A stretch of DNA of 64,000 bases. Origin: Pseudomonas asgharzadehiana (GTDB lineage: Bacteria > Pseudomonadota > Gammaproteobacteria > Pseudomonadales > Pseudomonadaceae). A program made the translations under genes and the position numbers. Positions 1 to 7,640 of the stretch are shown here, one piece after another; within the stretch, counting starts at the first letter, position 1, and each line of letters starts with the position of its first letter. The stretch is taken from contig NZ_CP077079.1 of the NCBI RefSeq assembly GCF_019139815.1, positions 558,001-622,000 on the forward strand, in the 5' to 3' direction. The notes under the pieces are model-generated. The model was not told the origin of the DNA. It saw only the letters and a program-made list of their open reading frames with translations, and made no database searches.

Positions 1-1028
1 AGGTTTCTGACTTCGGCGAGGCGCCGCCAGCCATCGGCCTCCACCGCGGCCCACTGCTGTTTCCCTGTGGATAACCCTTTGAGGTCGGCCAATGCCTGGC
101 AGTAATCGGCAAAGGGCTTGGCCAGCCAACTGGCGGGCAGCGAAGGGGTGGGCAGGTACTCATCGCAGCCGCGTATCTGGCGTTGCAACTGATCGAACGC
201 CAGGCGGCGGGCCATCGACGTGTCGCGTTGCTGGCGCACGCGTTTGCCTGCGGTGACGGTTTCGCTGAGGGGCAGCCCGAGGTCGTCGATCGACAGTCGC
301 AGGGTTGAGGCACGGCCTGCTGCGCAAAGTGGCTGGTAGGTGGGTGTATTGATGCGGTTATAGCAGCAGGGTGCCACTGCCAGTTGCTTGCAGCCGGCGG
401 CGCTGGCCAGTTGCAACAGGCGCACGTGCAGGTCGCCGCAGGCGTGCAGGGCGACTGGCGTGTGCTCCGCGTTGAGCACCACGTGCGCCATCACATCTTG
501 CAGGCGATGGGTAACGGTCAGTCGATGGTGGTCGCTCAAGGCTTGGCCGGCCGCGATCAAGGCCGGGTCATGTTCCAGGCAGGTCAGTTGCTGGCCGGTG
601 CACAGCAGTCGCCGGCCAAGGTGGCCTTTGCCGGCGCACCAGTCCAGCCAGTGGGTCGGCGTTTGCGCAAAGTGAAGGGCCGCGCCGAAGGCTTCGATCT
701 GTTGCCATTTGCGGCCCGGTACGTCGACGCTCAGGCGATGCGCGGCGGGTGGCAAGCGCTGCGCCGGTAACTTATCCACAGCGCTGAGGCGCACGGCCTC
801 GGCGGCCAATGCAGCGAAAGGCGCGGGCGCGGGCACTTCATGAGGGTGGTTGTGGCTGGTTTCGGCATCGGCCAAGGTGCGTTGGCGCAACCATTGGGCG
901 AGTTCGGGCAGTTCGCTTTCCCAAGGCAACCGTTGATGCGTAAAGGGCCGTGGTCGCCACAGCCCTTGATGCTCGGTCAGGAACGCATCCAGCGCTCTGA
1001 AGCGTGTTTCAACGTCCCTGGCAGGCAT
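1..1028 (-). CDS. SAM-dependent methyltransferase (Methyltransf_32-like), 3' end outside the window
   Basis: My own translation from the ATG at 1028 stays open to base 1, giving about 342 residues with no stop, so the gene runs off the left edge. It starts MPARDVETRF. A Rossmann-type SAM-binding motif, DWCAGKGHLGRR, lies near residue 165, followed by CLEHDP (the acidic end of the second strand), ALHACGDLH and APCCYN. This set of motifs is typical of the PF13679 type of methyltransferase. The substrate cannot be told from sequence. The start overlaps the end of the upstream permease gene by 20 bases on the same strand, so co-transcription with the amino acid importer is possible, though a functional link is not evident. 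The fold assignment is fairly sure; the role is unknown. Confidence 0.7.
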   Translation of the reverse strand, partial: MPARDVETRFRALDAFLTEHQGLWRPRPFTHQRLPWESELPELAQWLRQRTLADAETSHNHPHEVPAPAPFAALAAEAVRLSAVDKLPAQRLPPAAHRLSVDVPGRKWQQIEAFGAALHFAQTPTHWLDWCAGKGHLGRRLLCTGQQLTCLEHDPALIAAGQALSDHHRLTVTHRLQDVMAHVVLNAEHTPVALHACGDLHVRLLQLASAAGCKQLAVAPCCYNRINTPTYQPLCAAGRASTLRLSIDDLGLPLSETVTAGKRVRQQRDTSMARRLAFDQLQRQIRGCDEYLPTPSLPASWLAKPFADYCQALADLKGLSTGKQQWAAVEADGWRRLAEVRN

Positions 1029-1698
1029 CGACGCGCAGCCAGCGTTCCAGCAGTTTGAAGCCTTGTACCAACAGGTAGGAGATCAAGAGATAGAACACGC
1101 CGGCAGTGAAGAACATTTCCACGGTCAGGTAATTGCGCGCAATGATCGTGCGGGCCATGCCGGTCAGTTCCAGCAAGGTCACGGTGCTCGCCAGCGAGCT
1201 GGCCTTGAGCATCAGGATCACTTCGTTGCTGTAGGCCGGCAACCCGATGCGGGCGGCGCGGGGCAGGATGATATAGAACAGCGTCTTGGGCCGGGACATG
1301 CCCAGGGCGCGAGCCGCTTCGATTTCTCCAGGCGGGATGGCCTGGATGGCGCCGCGCAGGATCTCGGCGATATAAGCGGCCGTGTGCAGGGTCATGGTGG
1401 CGGTGGCACACCAGAACGGGTCGCGCAGGTACTTCCACATGAAGCTGGAGCGGATGCTGTCGAATTGGGCCAGGCCGTAGTAGACCAGGAACAACTGCAC
1501 CAGCAGCGGCGTACCGCGGAAGAAAAAGATGTAGGCATAAGGCAGCGAGCGCACGTACCAGCGCTTGGAAGAGCGCGCGATACCCAGCGGGATGGCCAGG
1601 ATAAGGCCGAGAACCACGGCGATGCCGACCAGCTCAAGGGTCAGCACGGCGCCCTGGATAAACTTCGGCAGCCACTTAAGGATGACTTCCCATTCCAT
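1009..1698 (-). CDS. Basic amino acid ABC transporter, inner-membrane permease (HisM/ArtM type)
   Basis: A 229-residue permease of a polar amino acid ABC importer, the second of two paired permeases here. It begins MEWEVILKWLPKFIQGA and has about five hydrophobic segments. The family's ATPase-contact (EAA) loop is visible as EAARALGMSRPKTLFYIILP near residue 140. The frame stays open further upstream, but the ATG at 1698 overlaps the stop of the neighbouring permease (TAATG) and gives the usual family length, so I chose it. With the other permease, the binding protein at 2465 and the ATPase at 3231 it forms a complete importer. Arginine, ornithine, lysine or histidine are likely substrates by family; which one is not decidable from sequence. 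Confidence 0.88.
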   Translation of the reverse strand: MEWEVILKWLPKFIQGAVLTLELVGIAVVLGLILAIPLGIARSSKRWYVRSLPYAYIFFFRGTPLLVQLFLVYYGLAQFDSIRSSFMWKYLRDPFWCATATMTLHTAAYIAEILRGAIQAIPPGEIEAARALGMSRPKTLFYIILPRAARIGLPAYSNEVILMLKASSLASTVTLLELTGMARTIIARNYLTVEMFFTAGVFYLLISYLLVQGFKLLERWLRVDACQGR

Positions 1699-2390
1699 TA
1701 CGTCGTCCTCACGAAGCCGCGTGCGGCGCGGTTTTCCAGCAAGTGCATCGCCACCATCGACAAGGATGTGAGGCCCAGGTAGATGAGCGCGGCGACCATG
1801 TAGAAGGTGAACGGCTGTTTGGTGACGGTGACGGCGATTTGCGCATGGCGCATGATTTCTTCCAGGCCGATGACCGTGACCAGCGCGGTGTCCTTCATCA
1901 GGATCAGGAACAGGTTGCCCAGCCCCGGCAGGGCGATACGCCACATCTGCGGCATGATCAGCCGGGTGAAAATGCGCGACTTCGACAGGCCCAACGCCAC
2001 GCCGGCTTCTCGGTGGCCTTTGGGGATCGAGATGATCGCACCGCGTAGCACTTCTGTGGCGTAGGCGCCGAAACACAGGCCCAGCGCGATCACGCCAGCG
2101 GCGAAGGCGCTGAGCGACAAGTCGGGAATGCCGAGCCATTCACCCAGCCCGCGCATGGCGTTGATGGTGCCGAAGTAAATCAGCAACACCCACAACAGCT
2201 CCGGCACGCCGCGAACGATGGTCGAATAAGTACCGCCCAGCCATTGCAGCGGCTTGTACGGCGAAGTCTTGGCCAAGGCACCGGCAAGGCCCAGTAGCAA
2301 CCCCAGGCACAGGGCCGTGAGCGCCAGTTTGACGGTCATCAGCGCGCCGGCGGCAAGCGCGGGGCCGAATCCGTAAAGATCGAGATTCAT
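1698..2390 (-). CDS. Basic amino acid ABC transporter, inner-membrane permease (HisQ/ArtQ type)
   Basis: A 230-residue membrane permease starting MNLDLYGFGPALAAGAL. It is hydrophobic throughout, with the EAA loop seen as EAGVALGLSKSRIFTRLIMP around residue 145. It pairs with the downstream permease, whose start codon overlaps this stop, so the two are probably translationally coupled. An in-frame ATG lies ten codons upstream at 2420; I prefer 2390 because HisQ-like proteins usually begin directly before the first membrane helix. Gene order on the minus strand is ATPase, binding protein, this permease, second permease. Confidence 0.88.
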   Translation of the reverse strand: MNLDLYGFGPALAAGALMTVKLALTALCLGLLLGLAGALAKTSPYKPLQWLGGTYSTIVRGVPELLWVLLIYFGTINAMRGLGEWLGIPDLSLSAFAAGVIALGLCFGAYATEVLRGAIISIPKGHREAGVALGLSKSRIFTRLIMPQMWRIALPGLGNLFLILMKDTALVTVIGLEEIMRHAQIAVTVTKQPFTFYMVAALIYLGLTSLSMVAMHLLENRAARGFVRTT

Positions 2391-2464
2391 GGTGTTTTCA
2401 TATCGCGGCAGGCATTGCATAAAGCCGGCGCGCTCAAGGGAGCGCGCCGGTCAGGTCGCTCAGA

Positions 2465-3217
2465 TCATTCGATGCTGAACGGGAAGTACTTGTCGTTGAT
2501 CTTCTTATAGGTGCCGTCTGCCTTGATCTCTGCCAGGGCTTTGTTCAGGCGCTCGCGCAGCGGGTCGCCCTTGCGTACGGCGATACCGATCTTGTCGCTC
2601 TCTACAACCGGGTCGCCCTTGAACTCGTAGGCGGAACCGTCTTTGCTCTTGAGCCATTCGTATTGCACGTACTTGTCGGCGAGGATGCCGTCGAGGCGGC
2701 CAGAAGTCAGGTCCAGGTAGGCGTTTTCCTGGGTGTCGTACAGTTTGGCTTCGGTGTCCGGCAGCTTGTCTTCCAGGTAGCTACCGGCCAGGGTCGCGCG
2801 CTGTGCACCGATGACTTTGCCCTTGAGGTAGCCGGCGTCGGTCTTGAAGTCGGCAGTGGCTTTAGGCGCGATGAACTGCAGCTTGTTGGAGTAGTACGGG
2901 TCGGTAAAGTCAACGGCCTGCTTGCGTTCATCGGTGATCGACAGCGAAGACACCAGAAAGTCGAACTTCTTGGCATTCAGGGCCGGGATGATGCCGTCCC
3001 AGTCGGAGACATACACTTCGCACTTCTCGACTTTCATTTTGGCGCACAGGGCGTCGCCGATGTCTTTGTCGAAGCCCACGACGTTGCCGCTGGTGTCTTT
3101 ATTGTTGAAGGGCGGGTAGGCCGCTTCGATCCCCATTTTCAAGGTTTCTGCCATGGCCGTGGCGCTGAACGCCATCGAGACGGCCGCAGCCAGAAGGAAT
3201 TTTTTATAGTTCTGCAT
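2465..3217 (-). CDS. Periplasmic lysine/arginine/ornithine/histidine-type binding protein
   Basis: A 250-residue solute-binding protein of SBP family 3. It starts MQNYKKFLLAAAVSMAFSAT with a signal peptide ending near AMA-ET. The mature part shows family hallmarks: KMGIEAAYPPFNN at the first strand, VGFDKDIGDALCAKM, and the hinge-region string DFLVSSLSITDERK. A GGAG lies about 10 bases upstream of the ATG at 3217. The frame is open to 3283, but the extra residues lack signal-peptide character, so they are not coding. It captures the amino acid in the periplasm and passes it to the two permeases encoded just downstream. The ATPase gene ends 13 bases upstream, which supports a single operon. 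Confidence 0.9.
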   Translation of the reverse strand: MQNYKKFLLAAAVSMAFSATAMAETLKMGIEAAYPPFNNKDTSGNVVGFDKDIGDALCAKMKVEKCEVYVSDWDGIIPALNAKKFDFLVSSLSITDERKQAVDFTDPYYSNKLQFIAPKATADFKTDAGYLKGKVIGAQRATLAGSYLEDKLPDTEAKLYDTQENAYLDLTSGRLDGILADKYVQYEWLKSKDGSAYEFKGDPVVESDKIGIAVRKGDPLRERLNKALAEIKADGTYKKINDKYFPFSIE

Positions 3218-3230
3218 GCATGTTGCTCCG

Positions 3231-4004
3231 TTAGCGGTTGCTGGACATGAATTGTTTGCAGCGCGCCGAAAGCGGGTTTTCAAACACCTGCTGTGGCGAT
3301 CCTTGCTCTTCGATCAGGCCTTGGTGCAGAAACACCACTTCACTGGAGACCTGACGGGCGAAGCCCATTTCGTGGGTGACCAGCAGCATGGTGCGGCCTT
3401 CATCGGCCAGCGCGCGGATCACATTAAGTACTTCCTGAACCATTTCCGGGTCAAGGGCGGAAGTGGGCTCGTCGAACAGGATGACCTTGGGTTGCATGGC
3501 CAGGGTGCGCGCGATGGCTGCCCGTTGCTGCTGGCCACCGGACAATTGCGCCGGGTAGGCGTGGCGCTTGTCGGCGATACCGACCTTGTCCAGCAAGGCT
3601 TCGGCCACTTCTATTGCCTCGGCCTTACTCTGGCCGAGCACACGGCGGGGCGCCTCGATGATGTTGTCGAGGATGCTCATGTGCGGCCACAGGTTAAAAT
3701 TCTGAAACACAAAACCGATTTCGCTGCGCAGGCGATTGATCTGCCTGCCATCGGCGGCCATCAGCTCGCCGTTCTTCGCGGCCTTGAGCTTGAGTGCTTC
3801 GCCGGCCACCAGGATTTCGCCCTGGTGCGGGTTTTCCAGCAGATTGATGCAGCGCAGGAATGTGGACTTGCCGGAACCGGAGGAACCCAGGATCGAGATC
3901 ACATCGCCGTCGCGAGCGGTGAGCGAGATACCTTTGAGTACCTCCAGCTCACCATAGCGTTTATGCAAGTTGCGGATTTCAAGCGCGGGCGTGGCCTCGG
4001 CCAT
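3231..4004 (-). CDS. Basic amino acid ABC transporter ATPase (HisP type)
   Basis: A 257-residue cytoplasmic ATPase starting [20 protein letters not shown]. It has Walker [10 protein letters not shown] near residue 40, a Q-loop in [12 protein letters not shown], signature [13 protein letters not shown], Walker [14 protein letters not shown] and switch His in [10 protein letters not shown]. Length and motifs match HisP/ArtP. I chose the ATG at 4004 because AGAGGT sits about 10 bases upstream; an ATG seven codons earlier (4025) is also in frame. It is the first gene of the minus-strand importer operon (ATPase, binding protein, two permeases). It lies divergently from the GABA-type permease gene, with about 550 bases between them. 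Confidence 0.92.
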   Translation of the reverse strand: MAEATPALEIRNLHKRYGELEVLKGISLTARDGDVISILGSSGSGKSTFLRCINLLENPHQGEILVAGEALKLKAAKNGELMAADGRQINRLRSEIGFVFQNFNLWPHMSILDNIIEAPRRVLGQSKAEAIEVAEALLDKVGIADKRHAYPAQLSGGQQQRAAIARTLAMQPKVILFDEPTSALDPEMVQEVLNVIRALADEGRTMLLVTHEMGFARQVSSEVVFLHQGLIEEQGSPQQVFENPLSARCKQFMSSNR

Positions 4005-4448
4005 GTGCGTACCTCTTGTGTTCATTGCGATCTGCGCTGTTGGGGGCCTTCCTGGCGAGGCGCCAAGCTAGCATAGCGTTTGGATGACACCAACAGCGGC
4101 GCGGACGGTAAACAGACGGTGTGCGGCAGGTTGTCGCATCGGCACAGCAGGGTGTCGCGCCATCAACAACCGAACAACCGTTTGAACCTGAAAAGCCGCA
4201 GGCTTCGCGTAAAAAAGGGCGCGATGGTGCCAGCTTTGGCCGGGTGTTGGAAGGGTTAAACGGGCAAACGGTCGCCCTGGGCTCTTTTATGGGGCGTCAC
4301 GCGCTTGCTGTGTGTGGTTTTGGTGCGCGTGTGCACGTTGAATATGGGTCGCACGGTAACGCTATAGCGAAATGCCATTGTTCTCAATGACTTGCGATGA
4401 CTGTTGAAATCTCTTGCAGCCCGCGCCAATGGGGGCTTTGTAACATTT
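4005..4448. other. Intergenic region between the divergent transporter genes
   Basis: This stretch of more than 400 bases separates the importer operon (minus) from the GABA-type permease gene (plus). Short open frames occur on both strands but none looks like a protein family, has a good ribosome site or shows coding character. I found no convincing sigma-54 site facing the minus-strand operon. The right edge runs into the -24/-12 element annotated separately at 4449. Activator sites for that promoter would be expected in this stretch, but I could not identify any with confidence. Confidence 0.5.
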
Positions 4449-4464
4449 TGGCGCAAATCTTGCG
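4449..4464 (+). promoter_or_regulatory. Sigma-54 (-24/-12) promoter for the GABA-type permease gene
   Basis: TGGCGCAAATCTTGCG fits the sigma-54 consensus TGGCACG-N4-TTGCW, with GG and GC separated by exactly 10 bases. It lies 93 bases before the ATG at 4557, so the predicted start site would be near 4474 and the leader about 80 bases. Inferred from sequence only. Confidence 0.65.
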
Positions 4465-4556
4465 TAAAAAATAAAGAACGCCCTGTTGGTTTCTTTTCAC
4501 GAGGAGGAGTCCAGGCCGGGCGGACCGTTTTCGCAATTCCTCGCAAAGGTGTGTCA

Positions 4557-5948
4557 ATGAGTAGTACGCAAAGCTCCAATGACCTCGAACAGGGGCTCAA
4601 ACCGCGTCACGTCACCATGCTGTCGATTGCCGGCGTTATTGGCGCCGGCCTGTTTGTCGGCTCCGGCCACGCGATTGCCGCCGCCGGCCCCGCCGTACTG
4701 CTGGCCTATGCCGCTGCGGGTACGCTGGTGGTCTTGGTCATGCGCATGCTGGCCGAAATGGCCGTGGCGTCACCGGATACCGGTTCGTTCTCCACCTATG
4801 CCGACCGTGCGATCGGTCATTGGGCCGGGTTCACCATTGGTTGGCTGTACTGGTGGTTCTGGGTGCTGGTGATTCCGTTGGAAGCCAACGCCGCCGCCAC
4901 CATCCTGCATGCCTGGTTCCCCGATGTGGCCATCTGGGCCTTTACCTTGGTCATCACGTTGTTGCTGACGGTGACCAATTTGTTCAGCGTGAAGAACTAT
5001 GGCGAGTTCGAGTTCTGGTTTGCGTTGATCAAGGTCGTAGCGATCGTGGGTTTTGTGATCCTCGGCCTGGCGGCGATTTTCGGCTTCCTGCCTACCAGCC
5101 AGGTCAGCGGCGTGTCGCACTTGTTCGATACGCAAGGCTTTATGCCTAACGGCATGGGCGCGGTATTGGCGGCCATCCTCACCACTATGTTCTCGTTCAT
5201 GGGCACCGAGATCGTCACCATTGCAGCGGCTGAGTCGAAAAACCCAGGCCAGCAAATTACCAAGGCCACCAACTCGGTGATCTGGCGGATTGGCTTGTTC
5301 TATCTGCTGTCGATCTTCATCGTCGTATCCCTAGTGCCGTGGAACGATCCGACCCTGGCGGCGGTGGGTTCGTACCAGACCGTGCTGGAGCGCATGGGTA
5401 TCCCGAATGCCAAGCTGATCGTCGACCTGGTGGTGTTGGTTGCCGTGACCAGTTGCCTGAACTCGGCGCTGTACACCGCTTCGCGCATGCTGTTTTCCCT
5501 GGGGCGACGCGGTGATGCACCGGCGGTGTCCAAGCGCACCAATAAAAGCGGCACGCCTTACTGGGCGGTGATGTTGTCCACCGGCGCGGCATTCCTGGCG
5601 GTGTTCGCCAACTACGTGGCACCGGCGGCGGTGTTCGAGTTCCTGCTGGCCAGCTCCGGTGCCATCGCGTTGCTGGTGTACCTGGTGATCGCGGTGTCGC
5701 AACTGCGCATGCGCCAGAAACGCATGGCGGCGGGCGAGAAGATCGTCTTCAAGATGTGGCTGTTCCCTGGCCTGACCTACGCGGTGATGGTGTTTATCGT
5801 GGGGACGCTGACCATCATGCTGTTCCAGGAGGCGCACCGGGTCGAGATCATCGCGACCGGGATTTTGAGCGTGCTGGTGGTGATGGCGGGGCTGTTCGTA
5901 TCGAGCCGTCGCAAGGCACAGCGAGCGGGTGCCGCGGTACTTAGCTGA
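4557..5948 (+). CDS. gabP: GABA-type amino acid permease (APC superfamily)
   Basis: A 463-residue inner-membrane permease with about twelve hydrophobic segments. It starts MSSTQSSNDLEQGLKPRHV followed by the APC hallmark SIAGVIGAGLFVGSG in helix 1. The GTEIVTIAAAESKNP stretch around residue 220 is typical of the amino acid transporter family. Overall it looks most like GabP, which imports 4-aminobutyrate with protons; other amines or amino acids cannot be excluded. AAGGTG precedes the ATG at 4557 by about 8 bases; the frame is open upstream to 4404 but that part crosses the sigma-54 promoter. It stands alone, with a REP element 15 bases after the stop. Confidence 0.8.
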   Translation: MSSTQSSNDLEQGLKPRHVTMLSIAGVIGAGLFVGSGHAIAAAGPAVLLAYAAAGTLVVLVMRMLAEMAVASPDTGSFSTYADRAIGHWAGFTIGWLYWWFWVLVIPLEANAAATILHAWFPDVAIWAFTLVITLLLTVTNLFSVKNYGEFEFWFALIKVVAIVGFVILGLAAIFGFLPTSQVSGVSHLFDTQGFMPNGMGAVLAAILTTMFSFMGTEIVTIAAAESKNPGQQITKATNSVIWRIGLFYLLSIFIVVSLVPWNDPTLAAVGSYQTVLERMGIPNAKLIVDLVVLVAVTSCLNSALYTASRMLFSLGRRGDAPAVSKRTNKSGTPYWAVMLSTGAAFLAVFANYVAPAAVFEFLLASSGAIALLVYLVIAVSQLRMRQKRMAAGEKIVFKMWLFPGLTYAVMVFIVGTLTIMLFQEAHRVEIIATGILSVLVVMAGLFVSSRRKAQRAGAAVLS

Positions 5949-5963
5949 ATGCATGCGGTCACG

Positions 5964-5991
5964 TGTGGGAGGGGGCAAGCCTCTTCCCACA
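5964..5991. repeat. Single REP-like palindrome
   Basis: TGTGGGAGGGGGCAAGCC is followed by CTTCCCACA, an imperfect hairpin related to the other GTGGGAGGGGGC repeats in the window. It lies between two convergent genes (gabP and the small protein at 6004) and may act as a transcript end structure. Confidence 0.75.
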
Positions 5992-6003
5992 TTTTGTTTG
6001 GTG

Positions 6004-6417
6004 TCAGTCTTGGGAAGTCACCAGCGCCTGGGACGCCGCCACGTAGTCCGCCTGGAACGCTGGCGATTCAATCCACGCCAGGGCGGCCGCTTCATCATCG
6101 CTGTCTGTGGCCCACTGCCGATACTCGATCAGCGCCGCCAGAATAAAGTCGGTGGCTTCTTCTTCGCCTTCCTGCTCCAGCACCAGCGCCAACAGCGGGT
6201 GGCTCAGGAACGCGGCGCACAGCGCCTGCTGGCTGTTCTGGCCGGCGTCGCGCATCTGCACGAACAACTCGGTCAAATCCACCGACTCAAGGTCGATGCG
6301 GCTGTCGTCGCCCTCGAATGCATCCGGCTTGGCCGCGACGGCGCGTTGGGTGCGGTTTTGCTTGGCCTTGGTCTTTGCCCGCTGGGCACGTTTTTGCTGC
6401 TTGTTCGGCGAGGCCAT
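6004..6417 (-). CDS. Conserved hypothetical protein, 137 residues
   Basis: Starts MASPNKQQKRAQRAKTKAK with a strongly basic, probably disordered N-terminal 30 residues. An acidic helical body follows, with LTELFVQMRDAGQNSQQALC, HPLLALVLEQEGEEEATDF and a C-terminal tail rich in Ala and Gln. There is no signal peptide or membrane segment. The frame continues upstream to 6549, but the chosen ATG begins the lysine-rich start and the extra part is low-quality sequence. I do not recognise a named domain. The basic head with an acidic tail suggests nucleic acid or ribosome contact, but this is only a guess. It converges on gabP and is divergent from the transporter gene at 6588. Confidence 0.7.
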   Translation of the reverse strand: MASPNKQQKRAQRAKTKAKQNRTQRAVAAKPDAFEGDDSRIDLESVDLTELFVQMRDAGQNSQQALCAAFLSHPLLALVLEQEGEEEATDFILAALIEYRQWATDSDDEAAALAWIESPAFQADYVAASQALVTSQD

Positions 6418-6587
6418 GGGCTTACGTCCTGTGTTTAAGGATCTGGGTGGCGTATTGAAGCGCAGGTCGGAGCAAATCCCAAGGGCTTGCGGGTGTGTTT
6501 CGTCTCGTGGCCTCTGCGGGTTATTGCTCGACCACCGCTCGGTAGGCACATAAGCTCACGCTTTTGCGACACGCCAGAGCCTCACTC

Positions 6588-7553
6588 ATGACCCGCGACG
6601 CCCTCGAACACCACCAGATCCCCCTCTATTTCGTCACCGTCCTCCTGGCTGCCGTCTTTGGCCTGCTCGCGCCTTCATGGGCTCACAGTCTCAACGAATG
6701 GATCACGCCCGCCATCGCGATACTGATGTACGCGATGTTCCTGCAAATTCCCTTTCTGGACCTGCGTGCAGGCTTGAGCAACAAGCGCTTCCTGTCGGCG
6801 TTGTTGCTGGCCAATTTCATTTTGGTGCCGCTGCTGGTGTGGGCATTGACCCGTGGCCTGGTAGAGCGTCCGGCGCTGTTGGTGGGGGCGTTGCTGGTGT
6901 TGCTGACGCCGTGCATCGACTACGTGGTGGTGTTCACCCACATCGGCAAGGGCGATTCGCGGTTGATGTTGGCGGCCACGCCGGTGCTGTTGTTGCTGCA
7001 GTTGGCGTTGTTGCCGGTGTACCTGGGGGTGATGCTGGGGGCGCAGTCCGAAGGGGTGGTGGTGGCAGGGCCGTTTGTGCAGGCGTTTGTGGGGTTGATC
7101 GTGCTGCCTATGATTCTGGCGGTGTTGACGGCGTCCGTGGCGCGGCGTTCTTCGGTCGTCAGCGCTTGGAGCGGTGCATGGGCCTGGCTGCCGGTGCCGG
7201 CCATGGCGTTGGTGCTGTTCGTGGTGATCGGTTCGCAGATCACCTCGGTGGTGCGGGATATCGAGCTGTTGGTGCCGGTGATTCCGGTCTACCTGGGCTT
7301 TGCGCTGCTGGCGCCGTGGATGGGAGTTCTGGCTTCGCGGCTGTGTGCATTGCCTGCGATCACGGCGCGTGCGGTGACGTTCAGCGCGTCGACGCGTAAT
7401 TCCCTGGTGGTATTACCCCTGGCGCTGGCCCTGCCCGAAGACGTACGCGGGCTGGCGGCCACGGCGGTAATCCTGCAGACCTTGATCGAATTGGTTGCCG
7501 AGTTGATCTACGTTCGCCTCGTTCCTGTCGTGGTGTGGCCTGCAAATCGATAA
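6588..7553 (+). CDS. ACR3/BASS-family transporter, annotated elsewhere as arsenic resistance protein
   Basis: A 321-residue membrane protein with about ten hydrophobic helices starting MTRDALEHHQIPLYFVTVLL. The segment LLTPCIDYVVVFTHIGKGD near residue 110 resembles the conserved Pro-Cys region of ACR3-type arsenite exporters in the bile acid:sodium symporter superfamily. The overall topology and length fit that superfamily. There is no arsR, arsC or arsH gene nearby, so a role in arsenite export is not supported by context; organic anion transport is equally possible. An in-frame ATG at 6564 is an alternative start; no strong ribosome site decides between them. Confidence 0.65.
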   Translation: MTRDALEHHQIPLYFVTVLLAAVFGLLAPSWAHSLNEWITPAIAILMYAMFLQIPFLDLRAGLSNKRFLSALLLANFILVPLLVWALTRGLVERPALLVGALLVLLTPCIDYVVVFTHIGKGDSRLMLAATPVLLLLQLALLPVYLGVMLGAQSEGVVVAGPFVQAFVGLIVLPMILAVLTASVARRSSVVSAWSGAWAWLPVPAMALVLFVVIGSQITSVVRDIELLVPVIPVYLGFALLAPWMGVLASRLCALPAITARAVTFSASTRNSLVVLPLALALPEDVRGLAATAVILQTLIELVAELIYVRLVPVVVWPANR

Positions 7554-7640
7554 TCGCGTGAATGTTGGGGTTTGTTCAGGCGCTATTCAGGGGTGCCCTC
7601 GGCACCATGAGTCGGCGCTTCCCACCTGACAGGTCTACCG

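Noticed and set aside
4121..4390. Possible 89-residue gene in the divergent transporter intergenic region
   Set aside because: No ribosome site, no recognisable domain and no coding-like composition.
6588..7553. A firm arsenic-resistance role for the ACR3/BASS-type transporter
   Set aside because: No arsR, arsC, arsB or arsH gene is nearby and the family also contains organic anion transporters, so context does not support it.
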